Shown: in pieces, positions 51,824 through 60,221 of the stretch
How positions within the stretch are numbered: the stretch's first letter is position 1
How the letters are laid out: every line of letters starts with the position of its first letter
NCBI RefSeq assembly: GCF_013363995.1
Contig: NZ_JABWGO010000008.1
Coordinates: forward strand, 62,001 to 126,000
DNA length: 64,000 nt
Reading direction: 5' to 3'
Origin: Nonomuraea rhodomycinica
GTDB taxonomy: Bacteria; Actinomycetota; Actinomycetes; Streptosporangiales; Streptosporangiaceae
The notes under the pieces: model-generated
Databases searched by the model: none
What the model saw: only the letters and a program-made list of their open reading frames with translations
What the model was told of the DNA's origin: nothing
Made by a program: the position numbers and the translations under genes

Positions 51824-52464
51824 CTGAGGACCACCAGCCTCTTCTCCAGGCGGCCGGTCACGAAGCCGGCGCAGGCGGCGAGCAGCGCGTACGCGAGCCC
51901 GGCGCCGACGAAGATGGGGATGGGCTGCGCCTCGACCAGGTTCACCCGGTTGGCGGCGGCGGTGAGGTCGATGACGCCGACCGCGCCGGCCAGGGCGGTG
52001 TTCATGGTCAGGGCGATGAAGATGTTGCCGAGCGGCTGGACGACCGTGCGCAGCGCCTGCGGCAGGATCACGTGCCGCAGCGACTGGGTGAACGTCAGCC
52101 CGATGGCCCGGGCCGCCTCGCCCTGCCCCTTGGAGACGGCGTTGACGCCCGAGCGCAGCGCCTCGCCGATGTAGGCCGCCTCGTACACCGCGATGACCAC
52201 GATCGCCGTCACGAGCAGGTCGGCCTGGATGCCGATCTCGGGCAGGCCGAAGACCGCGAGGACGAGCAGCACCAGCAGCGGCAGGTTCTGGAACGTCTCC
52301 ACGTACGCGGTGCCGATGGCGCGCAGCACGCGTACGGGGCTCACGCGCAGGGCGGTGACGACCACGCCCAGCACCGCCGCGCCGAGGAAGGACGCGGCGG
52401 TGAGCTGGAGCGTGACGACCAGGCCCTGCCAGAGCTCGGGCAGGTGATCGAGGATGACGGACAT
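51820..52464 (-). CDS. Polar amino-acid ABC permease (GluC-like)
   Basis: A 214-residue permease with five membrane segments and the conserved loop 'KGQGEAARAIGLTFTQSLRH' followed by VILPQALRTVVQPLGN. It begins at ATG 52464, one base into the binding-protein stop (TGATG). The partner permease follows directly. The operon has no ATPase gene before or after it. Confidence 0.92.
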   Translation of the reverse strand: MSVILDHLPELWQGLVVTLQLTAASFLGAAVLGVVVTALRVSPVRVLRAIGTAYVETFQNLPLLVLLVLAVFGLPEIGIQADLLVTAIVVIAVYEAAYIGEALRSGVNAVSKGQGEAARAIGLTFTQSLRHVILPQALRTVVQPLGNIFIALTMNTALAGAVGVIDLTAAANRVNLVEAQPIPIFVGAGLAYALLAACAGFVTGRLEKRLVVLR

Positions 52465-53381
52465 CAGGATCCCGGGACGGAGCCGATCTTGGGCGGCTGG
52501 GGCGCGTCGCCGGTGACGACGGTGCCGATGGAGTTCTTCCAGATGCCCTGCCAGACGCCGTTGCCCTGGATCTTGCCGAGCCAGTCGTTGACGAACTTCT
52601 TCATCTGGTCGTCGCCGTGCTTGAGCCCGATGCCGTACGGGTCGACGGTGAAGGGCTTGGTGACGATCTCGATGGAGGGGTCCTTCTTGGCGTCGGCGAT
52701 CAGCAGCGTCTCGTCCTGGACGTAGGCGACGCCGCGGTCCTGCTTGAGGGCCTGCACGCACTCGGGGTCGCTGCCGAAGGTGATGATCTCGGCCTGGGGG
52801 GCGAGCTTCTTGATCGCGGGGATGGCCGGGGTGTTGGCGCCCGCGAGCACCTTCTTGCCGTTCAGGTCCTCCGGCTTGGTGATGCCGGACGTGCCCTTCT
52901 TCACGGCGATCGTCAGGCCCGAGGTGTAGTACGGACCGGCGAACGCGACCTGCCTGGCGCGCTCCTCGGTGATCGTGTACGTCTGGAAGACGACGTCCAC
53001 GGTGCCGTTGGACAGCAGGGCCTCGCGGGTCTCGGACGCCGAGTTGACGATCTTGACCTTCGGCTCGCCGAGGATGTACTTCGCCAGCGCCTTGCCCAGG
53101 TCGGCGTCGAAGCCCTCGACCTGACCCGTGGCGGGGTTCTGCTGGGACAGGAGCGGGGCGTCGAGCGAGCCGCCCACGAGGAGCTCACCGCGCTTCTTGA
53201 TCTTCTCCATGGTCGAGCCGGGCAGGATCGCGGCCGCCTCGGCGACGGGGGCGTTCGCCAGCACGTCGGCAGCGGCGGTCTTCGACTCGCCGGGCACGGC
53301 GGGCACGGCGGTGTTGCTCGTCTCGCCGCAGGCCGTCAGGCCTAACACGGAGACGGCCAGCACAGCGAGCATCTTCTTCAT
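52464..53381 (-). CDS. Polar amino-acid-binding lipoprotein (GluB-like)
   Basis: The 305-residue family 3 solute-binding protein has a lipobox at LGLTACGE (Cys near residue 18), the GFDADLGKALAKYILGE region, and RARQVAFAGPYYTSGLTIAVKKG. These match glutamate/glutamine/aspartate-binding proteins. ATG 53381 has GAAGGAAG upstream. It leads the operon of two permeases and an asparaginase, and diverges from a ROK regulator gene. Confidence 0.92.
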   Translation of the reverse strand: MKKMLAVLAVSVLGLTACGETSNTAVPAVPGESKTAAADVLANAPVAEAAAILPGSTMEKIKKRGELLVGGSLDAPLLSQQNPATGQVEGFDADLGKALAKYILGEPKVKIVNSASETREALLSNGTVDVVFQTYTITEERARQVAFAGPYYTSGLTIAVKKGTSGITKPEDLNGKKVLAGANTPAIPAIKKLAPQAEIITFGSDPECVQALKQDRGVAYVQDETLLIADAKKDPSIEIVTKPFTVDPYGIGLKHGDDQMKKFVNDWLGKIQGNGVWQGIWKNSIGTVVTGDAPQPPKIGSVPGS

Positions 53382-53395
53382 GAGCGTCCACTTCC

Positions 53396-53442
53396 TTCGA
53401 TGTCGAAGATAAAGGGGACCGTAATGGTGGATTTCGTACGAA
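53396..53442. promoter_or_regulatory. TTCG palindromes between importer operon and ROK gene
   Basis: TTCGATGTCGAA at 53396-53407 and the perfect palindrome TTCGTACGAA at 53433-53442 share TTCG half-sites, about 36 bases apart. They lie in the divergent promoter region, where the ROK-family regulator could bind. Confidence 0.4.
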
Positions 53443-53487
53443 GTCAACACGTTGCTGGCGGAAGTAGATCGATGGTATGCATCTCCC

Positions 53488-54624
53488 ATGAAGCAGCGGC
53501 TGCCCGTACAGGGGGCTCAGGGGGACCTGTTACGGCTCGTCGCCACCGGCGCGGCCGAGTCTCGCGCCGGACTGGCCCGGCTGTCGGGCCTCGCGGCGTC
53601 CAGCGTGTCGCTGCGCGTGGAGGAGCTCATCGAGGCGGGACTGCTGGTCGAGGAGGGTTCCGGCACCTCGCGCGGCGGACGCAGGCCGCGCCGCCTGTGC
53701 CTGTCGCCGACCGCCGGCGTGCTCGCGGTCGCCGACCTCGGCGCCCACCACGCCCGGCTCGGGCTGCTCGACCTCAGCGGCGCCCCGCTGGTCGTCGAGG
53801 AGGTCCCGTGCGAGATCGCCGAGGGGCCCGAGGCGACGCTCGACCTGCTGTCGGACGCCTTCGACCGCCTGCTGGCCGAGCGGGTGCCGCCGTCGGTGCC
53901 GCTGCGCGGCGTCGGGACCGGCGTGCCCGGCCCCGTGGACCCCGCGACGTTACGCGTGGTGACGCCCTCGCGCATGCCCGGCTGGAACGACTTCCCCGTC
54001 GCCGACCACCTGCGCGCCCGCTACGACCTGCCCGTGCTCGTCGAGAACGACGCCAACCTCATGGCCGCCGGCGAGGCCCGCTCCTGGCCGGGCCGCGAGA
54101 ACCTCATGGTGCTCAAGGTCGGCACCGGCATAGGGTGCGGCGCCATCGTGGACGGCCGCCTGCACCGCGGCCGGGGCGCGGCCGGCGACATCAGCCACGT
54201 GCGGGTCAGCTCCGACTCCTCCGTGATCTGCGCCTGCGGCCACCACGACTGCCTGGAGGCGTACGCCAGCGGCGCCGCCCTCATCGCCGCGCTGGCCGAC
54301 GCGGGCGTCGAGGTGCGGCACACCTCCGGCATCGTGGACCTGGTCAACGACGCCGTGCCGGAGGCGACCAGCATGGTCCGCACCGCCGGGCGCCGCATCG
54401 GCGAGGTGCTCACCGTGCTCGTGAACTTCTTCAACCCCGACGTGGTGGCCGTGGGCGGCAGCCTGTCGGCGGCCGAGCCGCTCATCACCTCGATCCGGGC
54501 CGCCGTGTACGAGCGGTGCCTGCCGCTGGCCACGCGCGACCTGGAGATCGCGCCGGCACGGGCCGGCCGGGACGCCGCCCTGCTCGGAGCGGGCTCCCTG
54601 CTGCTGGACGCCGTCCTCGCCTAG
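53488..54624 (+). CDS. ROK-family transcriptional regulator
   Basis: The 378-residue protein has a winged helix (residues 10-65, SRAGLARLSGLAASSVSLRV) and a ROK sugar-kinase-like domain with LKVGTGIGCGAIVDGRLHRG and the zinc motif CACGHHDCLEAYAS. ROK repressors bind sugars or sugar phosphates. ATG 53488 is taken as the start; there is no good ribosome site. It sits between the amino-acid importer (divergent) and the sugar-acid cluster (convergent), so either could be its target. A hairpin terminator follows. Confidence 0.9.
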   Translation: MKQRLPVQGAQGDLLRLVATGAAESRAGLARLSGLAASSVSLRVEELIEAGLLVEEGSGTSRGGRRPRRLCLSPTAGVLAVADLGAHHARLGLLDLSGAPLVVEEVPCEIAEGPEATLDLLSDAFDRLLAERVPPSVPLRGVGTGVPGPVDPATLRVVTPSRMPGWNDFPVADHLRARYDLPVLVENDANLMAAGEARSWPGRENLMVLKVGTGIGCGAIVDGRLHRGRGAAGDISHVRVSSDSSVICACGHHDCLEAYASGAALIAALADAGVEVRHTSGIVDLVNDAVPEATSMVRTAGRRIGEVLTVLVNFFNPDVVAVGGSLSAAEPLITSIRAAVYERCLPLATRDLEIAPARAGRDAALLGAGSLLLDAVLA

Positions 54625-54637
54625 GGCCTGTGCGGGA

Positions 54638-54672
54638 GCCGCCTGGTAGGCCCGTGGGGTCTTCCAGGCGGC
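54638..54672 (+). terminator. 16-bp stem hairpin after the ROK gene
   Basis: GCCGCCTGG at 54638-54646 pairs with CCAGGCGGC at 54664-54672. The inner bases extend the stem, with one mismatch and one G-U pair, to a GTG loop. It lies between convergent genes. Confidence 0.75.
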
Positions 54673-54689
54673 CGGTTCCGTCCCGAGGG

Positions 54690-54723
54690 TCAGGGGGCCG
54701 GGGAGGTCAGGGGGCCAGGGAGG
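54690..54723 (-). repeat. 17-bp direct repeat that duplicates the aldolase gene end
   Basis: On the minus strand CCTCCCTGGCCCCCTGA (54723-54707) ends the KDPG aldolase gene. CCTCCCCGGCCCCCTGA (54706-54690) repeats it with one change, including the stop codon. Confidence 0.85.
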
Positions 54724-55327
54724 TCAGGGCGGACAGGAAGGCGCGGACGTCGGCGGGGGCGGCGCGGGTGAGTTCGCCGCCCATGCCGACCGCGACCGCT
54801 CCCGCCGCGATCCACTCGGACGCCGTACGGATGGTGACGCCGCCCGTCGGGACGAGGGGCGCGTGGGGCAGCGCCTGCAGGACGTCCCGCAGCACCCGGG
54901 GCGAGCTCTGCGAGGCGGGGAAGAGCTTGACCAGGTCAGCGCCCTCTTCCAGGGCGGTCACGATCTCCGTGGGCGTGGACGCCCCCGCCGCGACGGGCAC
55001 GCCGTGGCGATGCGCGGCCCTGATCACCTCACGGCTCAGCGAGGGGCACACCAGGAAGCGGGCCCCCGCCTGGATCGCGAGCACCGCCTGGGAGGCGTCG
55101 AGCACCGTCCCCGCCCCCACGAGCGCCCCCGGCGGCGCGGCGGCGCGCAGGGCGGTGACGGCGGACAGCGCGCCCGGGGTGGACAGCGAGATCTCGACGG
55201 CCGTCACGTCCGCCGCCGTGAGGCGGGTGCCCGCCTCGACGGCGGCGTCCGGCGACGGCGCGCGGACGATGCCGATCACCCGCCGCTCCACGAGGCGGGC
55301 GGTCAGCGCCCAGCGGGGCTCAGCCAC
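54707..55327 (-). CDS. eda: KDPG/KHG aldolase
   Basis: The 206-residue class I aldolase aligns residue for residue with E. coli Eda: Glu45 in VEISLST, Schiff-base Lys134 in DLVKLFPAS and the phosphate-binding GGVT and GMGGEL segments. It splits 2-keto-3-deoxy-6-phosphogluconate into pyruvate and glyceraldehyde 3-phosphate. GTG start overlaps the end of the secreted BNR/CBM32 gene by eight bases, so it is the last gene of the IclR-importer operon. It is the final step of the KDG route suggested by the dehydratase and kinase genes beyond 61069. Confidence 0.93.
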   Translation of the reverse strand: MAEPRWALTARLVERRVIGIVRAPSPDAAVEAGTRLTAADVTAVEISLSTPGALSAVTALRAAAPPGALVGAGTVLDASQAVLAIQAGARFLVCPSLSREVIRAAHRHGVPVAAGASTPTEIVTALEEGADLVKLFPASQSSPRVLRDVLQALPHAPLVPTGGVTIRTASEWIAAGAVAVGMGGELTRAAPADVRAFLSALTSLAP

Positions 55328-57158
55328 GGGACACGACCTCGATCTCGTACACGCGGGCCACGTCGAGCGCGTTGCCGGACGGGTCGGAGATCGACATGCG
55401 CACCTGGTCGGCCGTCACCGAGGCCGGGACGCGGACCGTGCCCGCGGTGTTCCCGGTGATCGCGGCGACCTGCTGCCACCCGGACGCGGTGTGCGCCTCG
55501 ACGGCGAAGTCGCGCAGCACGTCCGTGCCGGGGACGGGCGCCTTGGTGTAGCCGGAGTGCACCCGGATCTCGCTGATCGGGTACGCGCGGGCGAGCCTCA
55601 CGGTGATCGTCGGCGCGGTGTCCCCCTCGGCGGAGATCCACCGGCTGTCGTCCGAGCACAGGCCGTCCACGGCCTTGCCGCCCTCGGTCCCGGCGCGCAG
55701 CACGGACGACACGGTCACGGAGGCGTTCAGCGCGACGTTCAAGCCGCCCGCGCCGGAGGCGAGCAGCCGGTCGGCGATCTCCGAGAACGGCCCGCCCGCT
55801 CCCGGCTCGCCGTCGCGCGGCACGGTGGCCCGCCACAGGGCGCCGATGACGGGCGCGGTGACGTACAGCAGGTCGGTGCCGTTGACGGAGCGCTGGGCGC
55901 GCAGCCGCTGGAGCCCCTGGCGGACGTCGCCGAGCGCGCTGAACGCCCACGGCCCGGTGCCGGACCGCTCGGCGCGCACGACCTGGCTGCGGACGCCGCC
56001 GCAGCCGCCCGCCTCGGCGACGAAGTAGATCCGGGTGACGGCCCCGGCGCGGGTGACGCCGATCGTGGCCGAGTTGTCCACGGCGTGGTCGGCCCGCGCG
56101 AGGACGGTCTCCCGCTTCCACGCGGCGCCGTCCCAGCTCGCGTAGCGCACGTCGAAGCCGGTGAACGTGCTGCCGGAGCGCGCCGTCAGGTACCGGTAGG
56201 CGATGCCGGCGAGCTGGTCGCCGTACACGGCGAGCTTGGCGCTCTGGACGGCCCGGCTGGTCGAGGTGATGGTCTCGCCGTCCTCGTACGGCTGGTAGAC
56301 GACGGCGTTCCCGGCGCCCGGCGCGAGCGGCACGGTCAGCGCGGCGCCGGTGACGTCGCGCCAGGAGCCGTCCGCCGGGTCGAACACGGCGTACGAGCCG
56401 AGGTGCCGGTGCGTCGTCGCCGGCCACGGGCCCCACTCCCAGAGCACGTGCACCCGCCCGGCGGCGTCCACCTGCAGGTCGTCGGGGTAGAAGGAGTAGT
56501 TGGTGCCGGAGGCGATGACGGCGACGCGGCTCCAGGCGTGGGCGGCGGTGTCGAAGCGGTACAGGCGTCCGTCCCGGACGGCCGCCGCGTCCCTGTGCGC
56601 CCGGACCATCACGTACGCGGAGCCGTCCTTGCCGCGCGCGGTGACCGGGTAGGTGAAGCCGAGCCCGGCGTCGGGCAGCGTGGAGGACGCCTCGGTCAGG
56701 GAGGTGACGTCGCCGGGCCTGGTGGCGCGGTAGTAGCGCCAGCCGTCGCCGTGCATGGAGACGAAGGCGTGGATGACGCCCTCGCCGTCCAGGACGATCG
56801 ACGGCTGGTTGTGCCCGACGTCGTCCACGTACGTGACGCAGGCGCCGGAGGCGTCGGGCAGGCAGCCGTCGCGCCAGGTGCCGTCCTCGGCGCGGGAGGC
56901 GATGTGCACCTCGTGGCGGCCGGCGGTGGAGGCGGGGGCGTTGTAGGCGAAGTAGTCGGTGCCGCCGAACGAGTCGAGCGGACGCCACCAGCCGGACTGG
57001 TTGGAGGAGTCCACGGTGACGGGCACCTGCTCGACGGAGGGCTCGGCGATCGCGGTGGCGGCCGCGACGGACGGCGCGGTCGTCCTCGCGGCGGCGGGCA
57101 GGGGGGCGAGGGAGGCCGCGAGCAGCGCGGCGGCGGTGAGGATGACTGGACGGAGCAC
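55320..57158 (-). CDS. Secreted BNR_4-type beta-propeller protein with C-terminal F5/8C (CBM32-like) domain
   Basis: A Sec signal (LRPVILTAAALLAASLAPLP) precedes a propeller of about 430 residues whose motif 'GHNQPSIVLDGEGVIHAFVS' with a following GWRYYRATRPGDV is typical of the BNR_4 family. Residues about 490-612 resemble a discoidin/CBM32 carbohydrate-binding domain (ALNASVTVSSVLRAG ... VYEIEVVSRG). BNR_4 proteins include polysaccharide lyases acting on uronate polymers, which fits the sugar-acid genes around it. Catalytic residues cannot be assigned here. GTG start with GAGGA upstream. Expected to be extracellular. Confidence 0.82.
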   Translation of the reverse strand: MLRPVILTAAALLAASLAPLPAAARTTAPSVAAATAIAEPSVEQVPVTVDSSNQSGWWRPLDSFGGTDYFAYNAPASTAGRHEVHIASRAEDGTWRDGCLPDASGACVTYVDDVGHNQPSIVLDGEGVIHAFVSMHGDGWRYYRATRPGDVTSLTEASSTLPDAGLGFTYPVTARGKDGSAYVMVRAHRDAAAVRDGRLYRFDTAAHAWSRVAVIASGTNYSFYPDDLQVDAAGRVHVLWEWGPWPATTHRHLGSYAVFDPADGSWRDVTGAALTVPLAPGAGNAVVYQPYEDGETITSTSRAVQSAKLAVYGDQLAGIAYRYLTARSGSTFTGFDVRYASWDGAAWKRETVLARADHAVDNSATIGVTRAGAVTRIYFVAEAGGCGGVRSQVVRAERSGTGPWAFSALGDVRQGLQRLRAQRSVNGTDLLYVTAPVIGALWRATVPRDGEPGAGGPFSEIADRLLASGAGGLNVALNASVTVSSVLRAGTEGGKAVDGLCSDDSRWISAEGDTAPTITVRLARAYPISEIRVHSGYTKAPVPGTDVLRDFAVEAHTASGWQQVAAITGNTAGTVRVPASVTADQVRMSISDPSGNALDVARVYEIEVVSRG

Positions 57159-57196
57159 CGTTCCTCGTTTCAGGGGAGGGGGGTGGAAGGTGTGTC

Positions 57197-58477
57197 CTAC
57201 TTCTGCAGCGGCTTGGCCGTCTCGGCGGCCCTGGCCAGCGCGTCCTTGGCCGGCGACTGCCCGACGAGCACGGCCTGCACCTGCTCGGCGATGGCGGTCT
57301 CGATCTGGGCGTAGCCCGCGTAGCGCCAGAACGGGTTCGGCGTCGCGGTCTTGGTGATCTTCTCGGTCCACTCGGTGGTGAACGCGTCGCCCGCGACCTT
57401 CGGGTCGGCCAGGCCCGCCGTCGTCGTGGGCGGCAGCTTCACCTTCTCGAAGAACGCCGTCACGGTGGCCGTGTCGGACGTCGCGTACGAGGCGAAATCG
57501 GCGGCGGCGTCGGAGCCCTCGCCGTCGACGACCACGATGACGTGCCCCCACAGCAGCGCCTGCGGCTGGTCGCCCGCCTTGAGCACGGGCCTGGCGAGCG
57601 GCGCCATCTTCTCGGTCAGCGACTTGTCGGGCGACTGCGCGGCCACGACGCCCCGCGCGATGACCGCGTCGTCGTAGAAGGCGGCCTTGCCCTGGGCGAA
57701 CAGCGCACGGGCGTCGAAGCGGTCGACGTCGGGGGCGATGAGCTTGGCGTCGTACAGCTTCTTGTACCACTCGACCGCGGCCACGGACGCGTCGTCGCCG
57801 ACCGTGATCGTGTCGCCCTCCATCAGGGGGCTGCCGAACGTGCGCATCCACGGCAGGATGTCCTTGAGCTGCGCCGCCTTGGTCGCCGCCGCGTACGGCG
57901 TGATGCCGCCGCCGAGTTTGGCCACCTTGCGCAGGGCGTCCTCGAACTCCTCGACGGTCGCCGGCATGCCCTCGACGCCCGCCTTCTTCAGGACCTCGGT
58001 GTTGGCGACCAGGCCGATCGAGCCGGTCGTCCACGGCAGGCCGAGCTGCCTGTCCTGGAACCGGCCGCTGGACAGCGCGACGTCGGTGTAGCCGCCCTTG
58101 GCGGCCTGCGCGCCGAGGTCCTTCAGCTTGCCCATCGCGGCCAGGGCGGCCAGCCAGGAGATGTCGAGCTGGACGGCGCCGGACAGCTGGCCGCCGCGCA
58201 GCTTCAGCGTCACCTGGTTGAGGTACTCGTTGTACGGGAACGATGCGGTGTCGATCCGCACGCCGTGCTTGGCCGCGTACGCGTCCACGGTCGCCCGCAC
58301 GGCGGCCTTCTGCGCCTCCTCGTTCAGCGACCACGAGGTGAAGCCGAACCTCTTGGCCGCGGCGTCGCCCTTGGGCGCGCCTCCTCCGGCGGCGTCGGGT
58401 GCGCAGGCGGCCAGGGCGGCGCCGAGCGCGGACAGGCCGGCCAGGCGGAAGGCGGCGCGGCGGTTGAGCGTTTCCAT
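57197..58477 (-). CDS. ABC importer lipoprotein substrate-binding protein (sugar-acid cluster)
   Basis: The 426-residue CUT1 binding protein has an N-terminal RRAAFRLAG motif and lipobox LGAALAACAPD (Cys near residue 25). Family features include VQLDISWLAALAAMGKLKDL and the C-terminal NPFWRYAGYAQIETA. ATG 58477 has CGGAGGAG upstream. It lies after its two permeases and before the secreted BNR protein. Likely substrate: oligosaccharides released by that protein, probably containing uronic acid. Confidence 0.92.
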   Translation of the reverse strand: METLNRRAAFRLAGLSALGAALAACAPDAAGGGAPKGDAAAKRFGFTSWSLNEEAQKAAVRATVDAYAAKHGVRIDTASFPYNEYLNQVTLKLRGGQLSGAVQLDISWLAALAAMGKLKDLGAQAAKGGYTDVALSSGRFQDRQLGLPWTTGSIGLVANTEVLKKAGVEGMPATVEEFEDALRKVAKLGGGITPYAAATKAAQLKDILPWMRTFGSPLMEGDTITVGDDASVAAVEWYKKLYDAKLIAPDVDRFDARALFAQGKAAFYDDAVIARGVVAAQSPDKSLTEKMAPLARPVLKAGDQPQALLWGHVIVVVDGEGSDAAADFASYATSDTATVTAFFEKVKLPPTTTAGLADPKVAGDAFTTEWTEKITKTATPNPFWRYAGYAQIETAIAEQVQAVLVGQSPAKDALARAAETAKPLQK

Positions 58478-58506
58478 GTCTCTCCTCCGGGGTGGGGAGG
58501 GGGGGG

Positions 58507-59382
58507 TCAGCCCTTGACCGCGCCCGCCGTCAGCCCGCCGACCAGGTACCGCTGCAGGAACATGAACGCGGCGATGACCGGGAGCGAGACGACGAAGGAC
58601 GCGGCCATGAGGTCCGGCCAGGCGGTTTGGAACTCCCCGAGATAGGTGTGCACCAGGCCCGGGGGCAGGGTCTGCCGGTCCGGGTCGGTGAGGGTGAGCG
58701 CGAAGATGAAGTCGTTCCAGGCGCGGACGAACGCGAACAGCCCCGCCGCGACCAGGCCGGGGGCGGCCAGCGGCAGCGCGATCCGGTGCAGCGTCCGCCA
58801 CCGGGAGGCGCCGTCGATCGCGGCCGCCTCCATCAGCGTGGACGGCACCGTGTCGAAGATGCCCTTCAGCATCCACACGCACAGCGGCAGCGTGAACGTC
58901 GTGAACGACAGGATGAGCGACGTGTAGCCGCCGAGCAGCCCCGACGCGCTGAAGACGGCGTACAGGGTGACGAGCAGCAGCGCCTGGGGGAACAGCTGGG
59001 AGGCGAGCACGAGGTGCATGAGCGACTTGCGCCCGCGGTAGCGGAACTTGGAGAACGCGTACGCCATGTACGCCGACACCACGACGCTGAGGAAGGCCGT
59101 CACGACCGACACGACGACGCTGTTGACGAGGTAGCCGAACAGCTTCTCGTTGTCGGCCAGCTTGGTGAAGTGGTCGAAGGTGAGCTCGGTCGGCACCAGG
59201 GAGGGCGGGAAGGTGAAGGCCCGCTCGTCCGGCGTGAACGCGGTGACGACCAGCCAGTAGATCGGGGCGAGCCCGAAGAGCCCGATGACCGCGACGGCCG
59301 CCCAGGCGGCGGCGCGCGAGCGCGGCCTCCGCCCTCGCGGCGCGCGGGTGATCGGGACGGAGCGCGACAGCGTGGCCGTCAT
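58507..59382 (-). CDS. Sugar ABC importer permease (MalG type)
   Basis: A 291-residue permease with six membrane segments and EAA loop 'LMEAAAIDGASRWRTLHRIA', ending in GLTAGAVKG. It starts at ATG 59382 overlapping the partner permease stop. Part of the IclR-led operon. Confidence 0.92.
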   Translation of the reverse strand: MTATLSRSVPITRAPRGRRPRSRAAAWAAVAVIGLFGLAPIYWLVVTAFTPDERAFTFPPSLVPTELTFDHFTKLADNEKLFGYLVNSVVVSVVTAFLSVVVSAYMAYAFSKFRYRGRKSLMHLVLASQLFPQALLLVTLYAVFSASGLLGGYTSLILSFTTFTLPLCVWMLKGIFDTVPSTLMEAAAIDGASRWRTLHRIALPLAAPGLVAAGLFAFVRAWNDFIFALTLTDPDRQTLPPGLVHTYLGEFQTAWPDLMAASFVVSLPVIAAFMFLQRYLVGGLTAGAVKG

Positions 59383-60221
59383 GCGTTCTCCTTCCTCAGG
59401 TAGAAGGCCATGAGGACGAGCAGCAACAGCATCCACAGGCCGCCGAGCGCGGTGGCGTGGCCCAGGTCGAAGCCCTTGAACGCGGTGTCGTAGACGGCCA
59501 CGGCGAACGTCTTCGTCGCCCCGGCGGGGCCGCCTCCGGTGAGGACGTAGATGGTGTCGAAGTGCTGGAAGTTCCAGATGAACTCCAGCAGGAAGGCGAT
59601 GCCGGCGATCGCCCGCATGTGCGGCACCGTCACCGACCTGAAGCGGCGGATCGCGCCCGCGCCGTCGACGGAGGCGGCCTCGTGCAGTTCCTTCGGCATC
59701 GTCTGCAGGCCCGCGAGCAGCATGACCATCATCCACGGGAAGCTCGCCCAGGTCTTCGTCACGATCACCGCGATCATGGCGGTGGCAGGCGCGCCGAGCC
59801 AGCTCACGTGCGTGCCGAGCAGACCGTTCAGCACGCCGTAGTTGGCGTTGAAGATCCACAGCCACAGGAACGAGACGACCACGCCGGGAATCACCCAGGG
59901 GAACAGGAACACGCCGCGCAGCCAGCCGGGCAGCCCGGCGTCGAGCGCCAGGGCGAGCGCGTACCCGATGACGAACGGCGCGATCGTCGCGCCGAGCGTG
60001 AAGACCAGCGTGTTGCGCAGCACCGGCCAGAAGTCGCCGCCGAGCAGGTCGGCGAAGTTGTCCAGTCCGACGAACGCGCGTCCCGGAAGCACCAGGCTCT
60101 GCTCGAAGAAGCCCGTGACCAGCGCCGACACCAGCGGGTAGGCGATGATGGCGAGGAACAGCGCGAGGCCCGGCACCATGAGCAGCCAGGCGAACTGGCC
60201 GTCGGTCAGCCGGCGGTTCAC
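59379..60221 (-). CDS. Sugar ABC importer permease (MalF type)
   Basis: The 280-residue MalF-type permease has six membrane segments and EAA loop 'LHEAASVDGAGAIRRFRSVT'. Its GTG 60221 overlaps the IclR stop (GTGA), so regulator and transporter are translated from one message. Confidence 0.92.
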   Translation of the reverse strand: MNRRLTDGQFAWLLMVPGLALFLAIIAYPLVSALVTGFFEQSLVLPGRAFVGLDNFADLLGGDFWPVLRNTLVFTLGATIAPFVIGYALALALDAGLPGWLRGVFLFPWVIPGVVVSFLWLWIFNANYGVLNGLLGTHVSWLGAPATAMIAVIVTKTWASFPWMMVMLLAGLQTMPKELHEAASVDGAGAIRRFRSVTVPHMRAIAGIAFLLEFIWNFQHFDTIYVLTGGGPAGATKTFAVAVYDTAFKGFDLGHATALGGLWMLLLLVLMAFYLRKENA

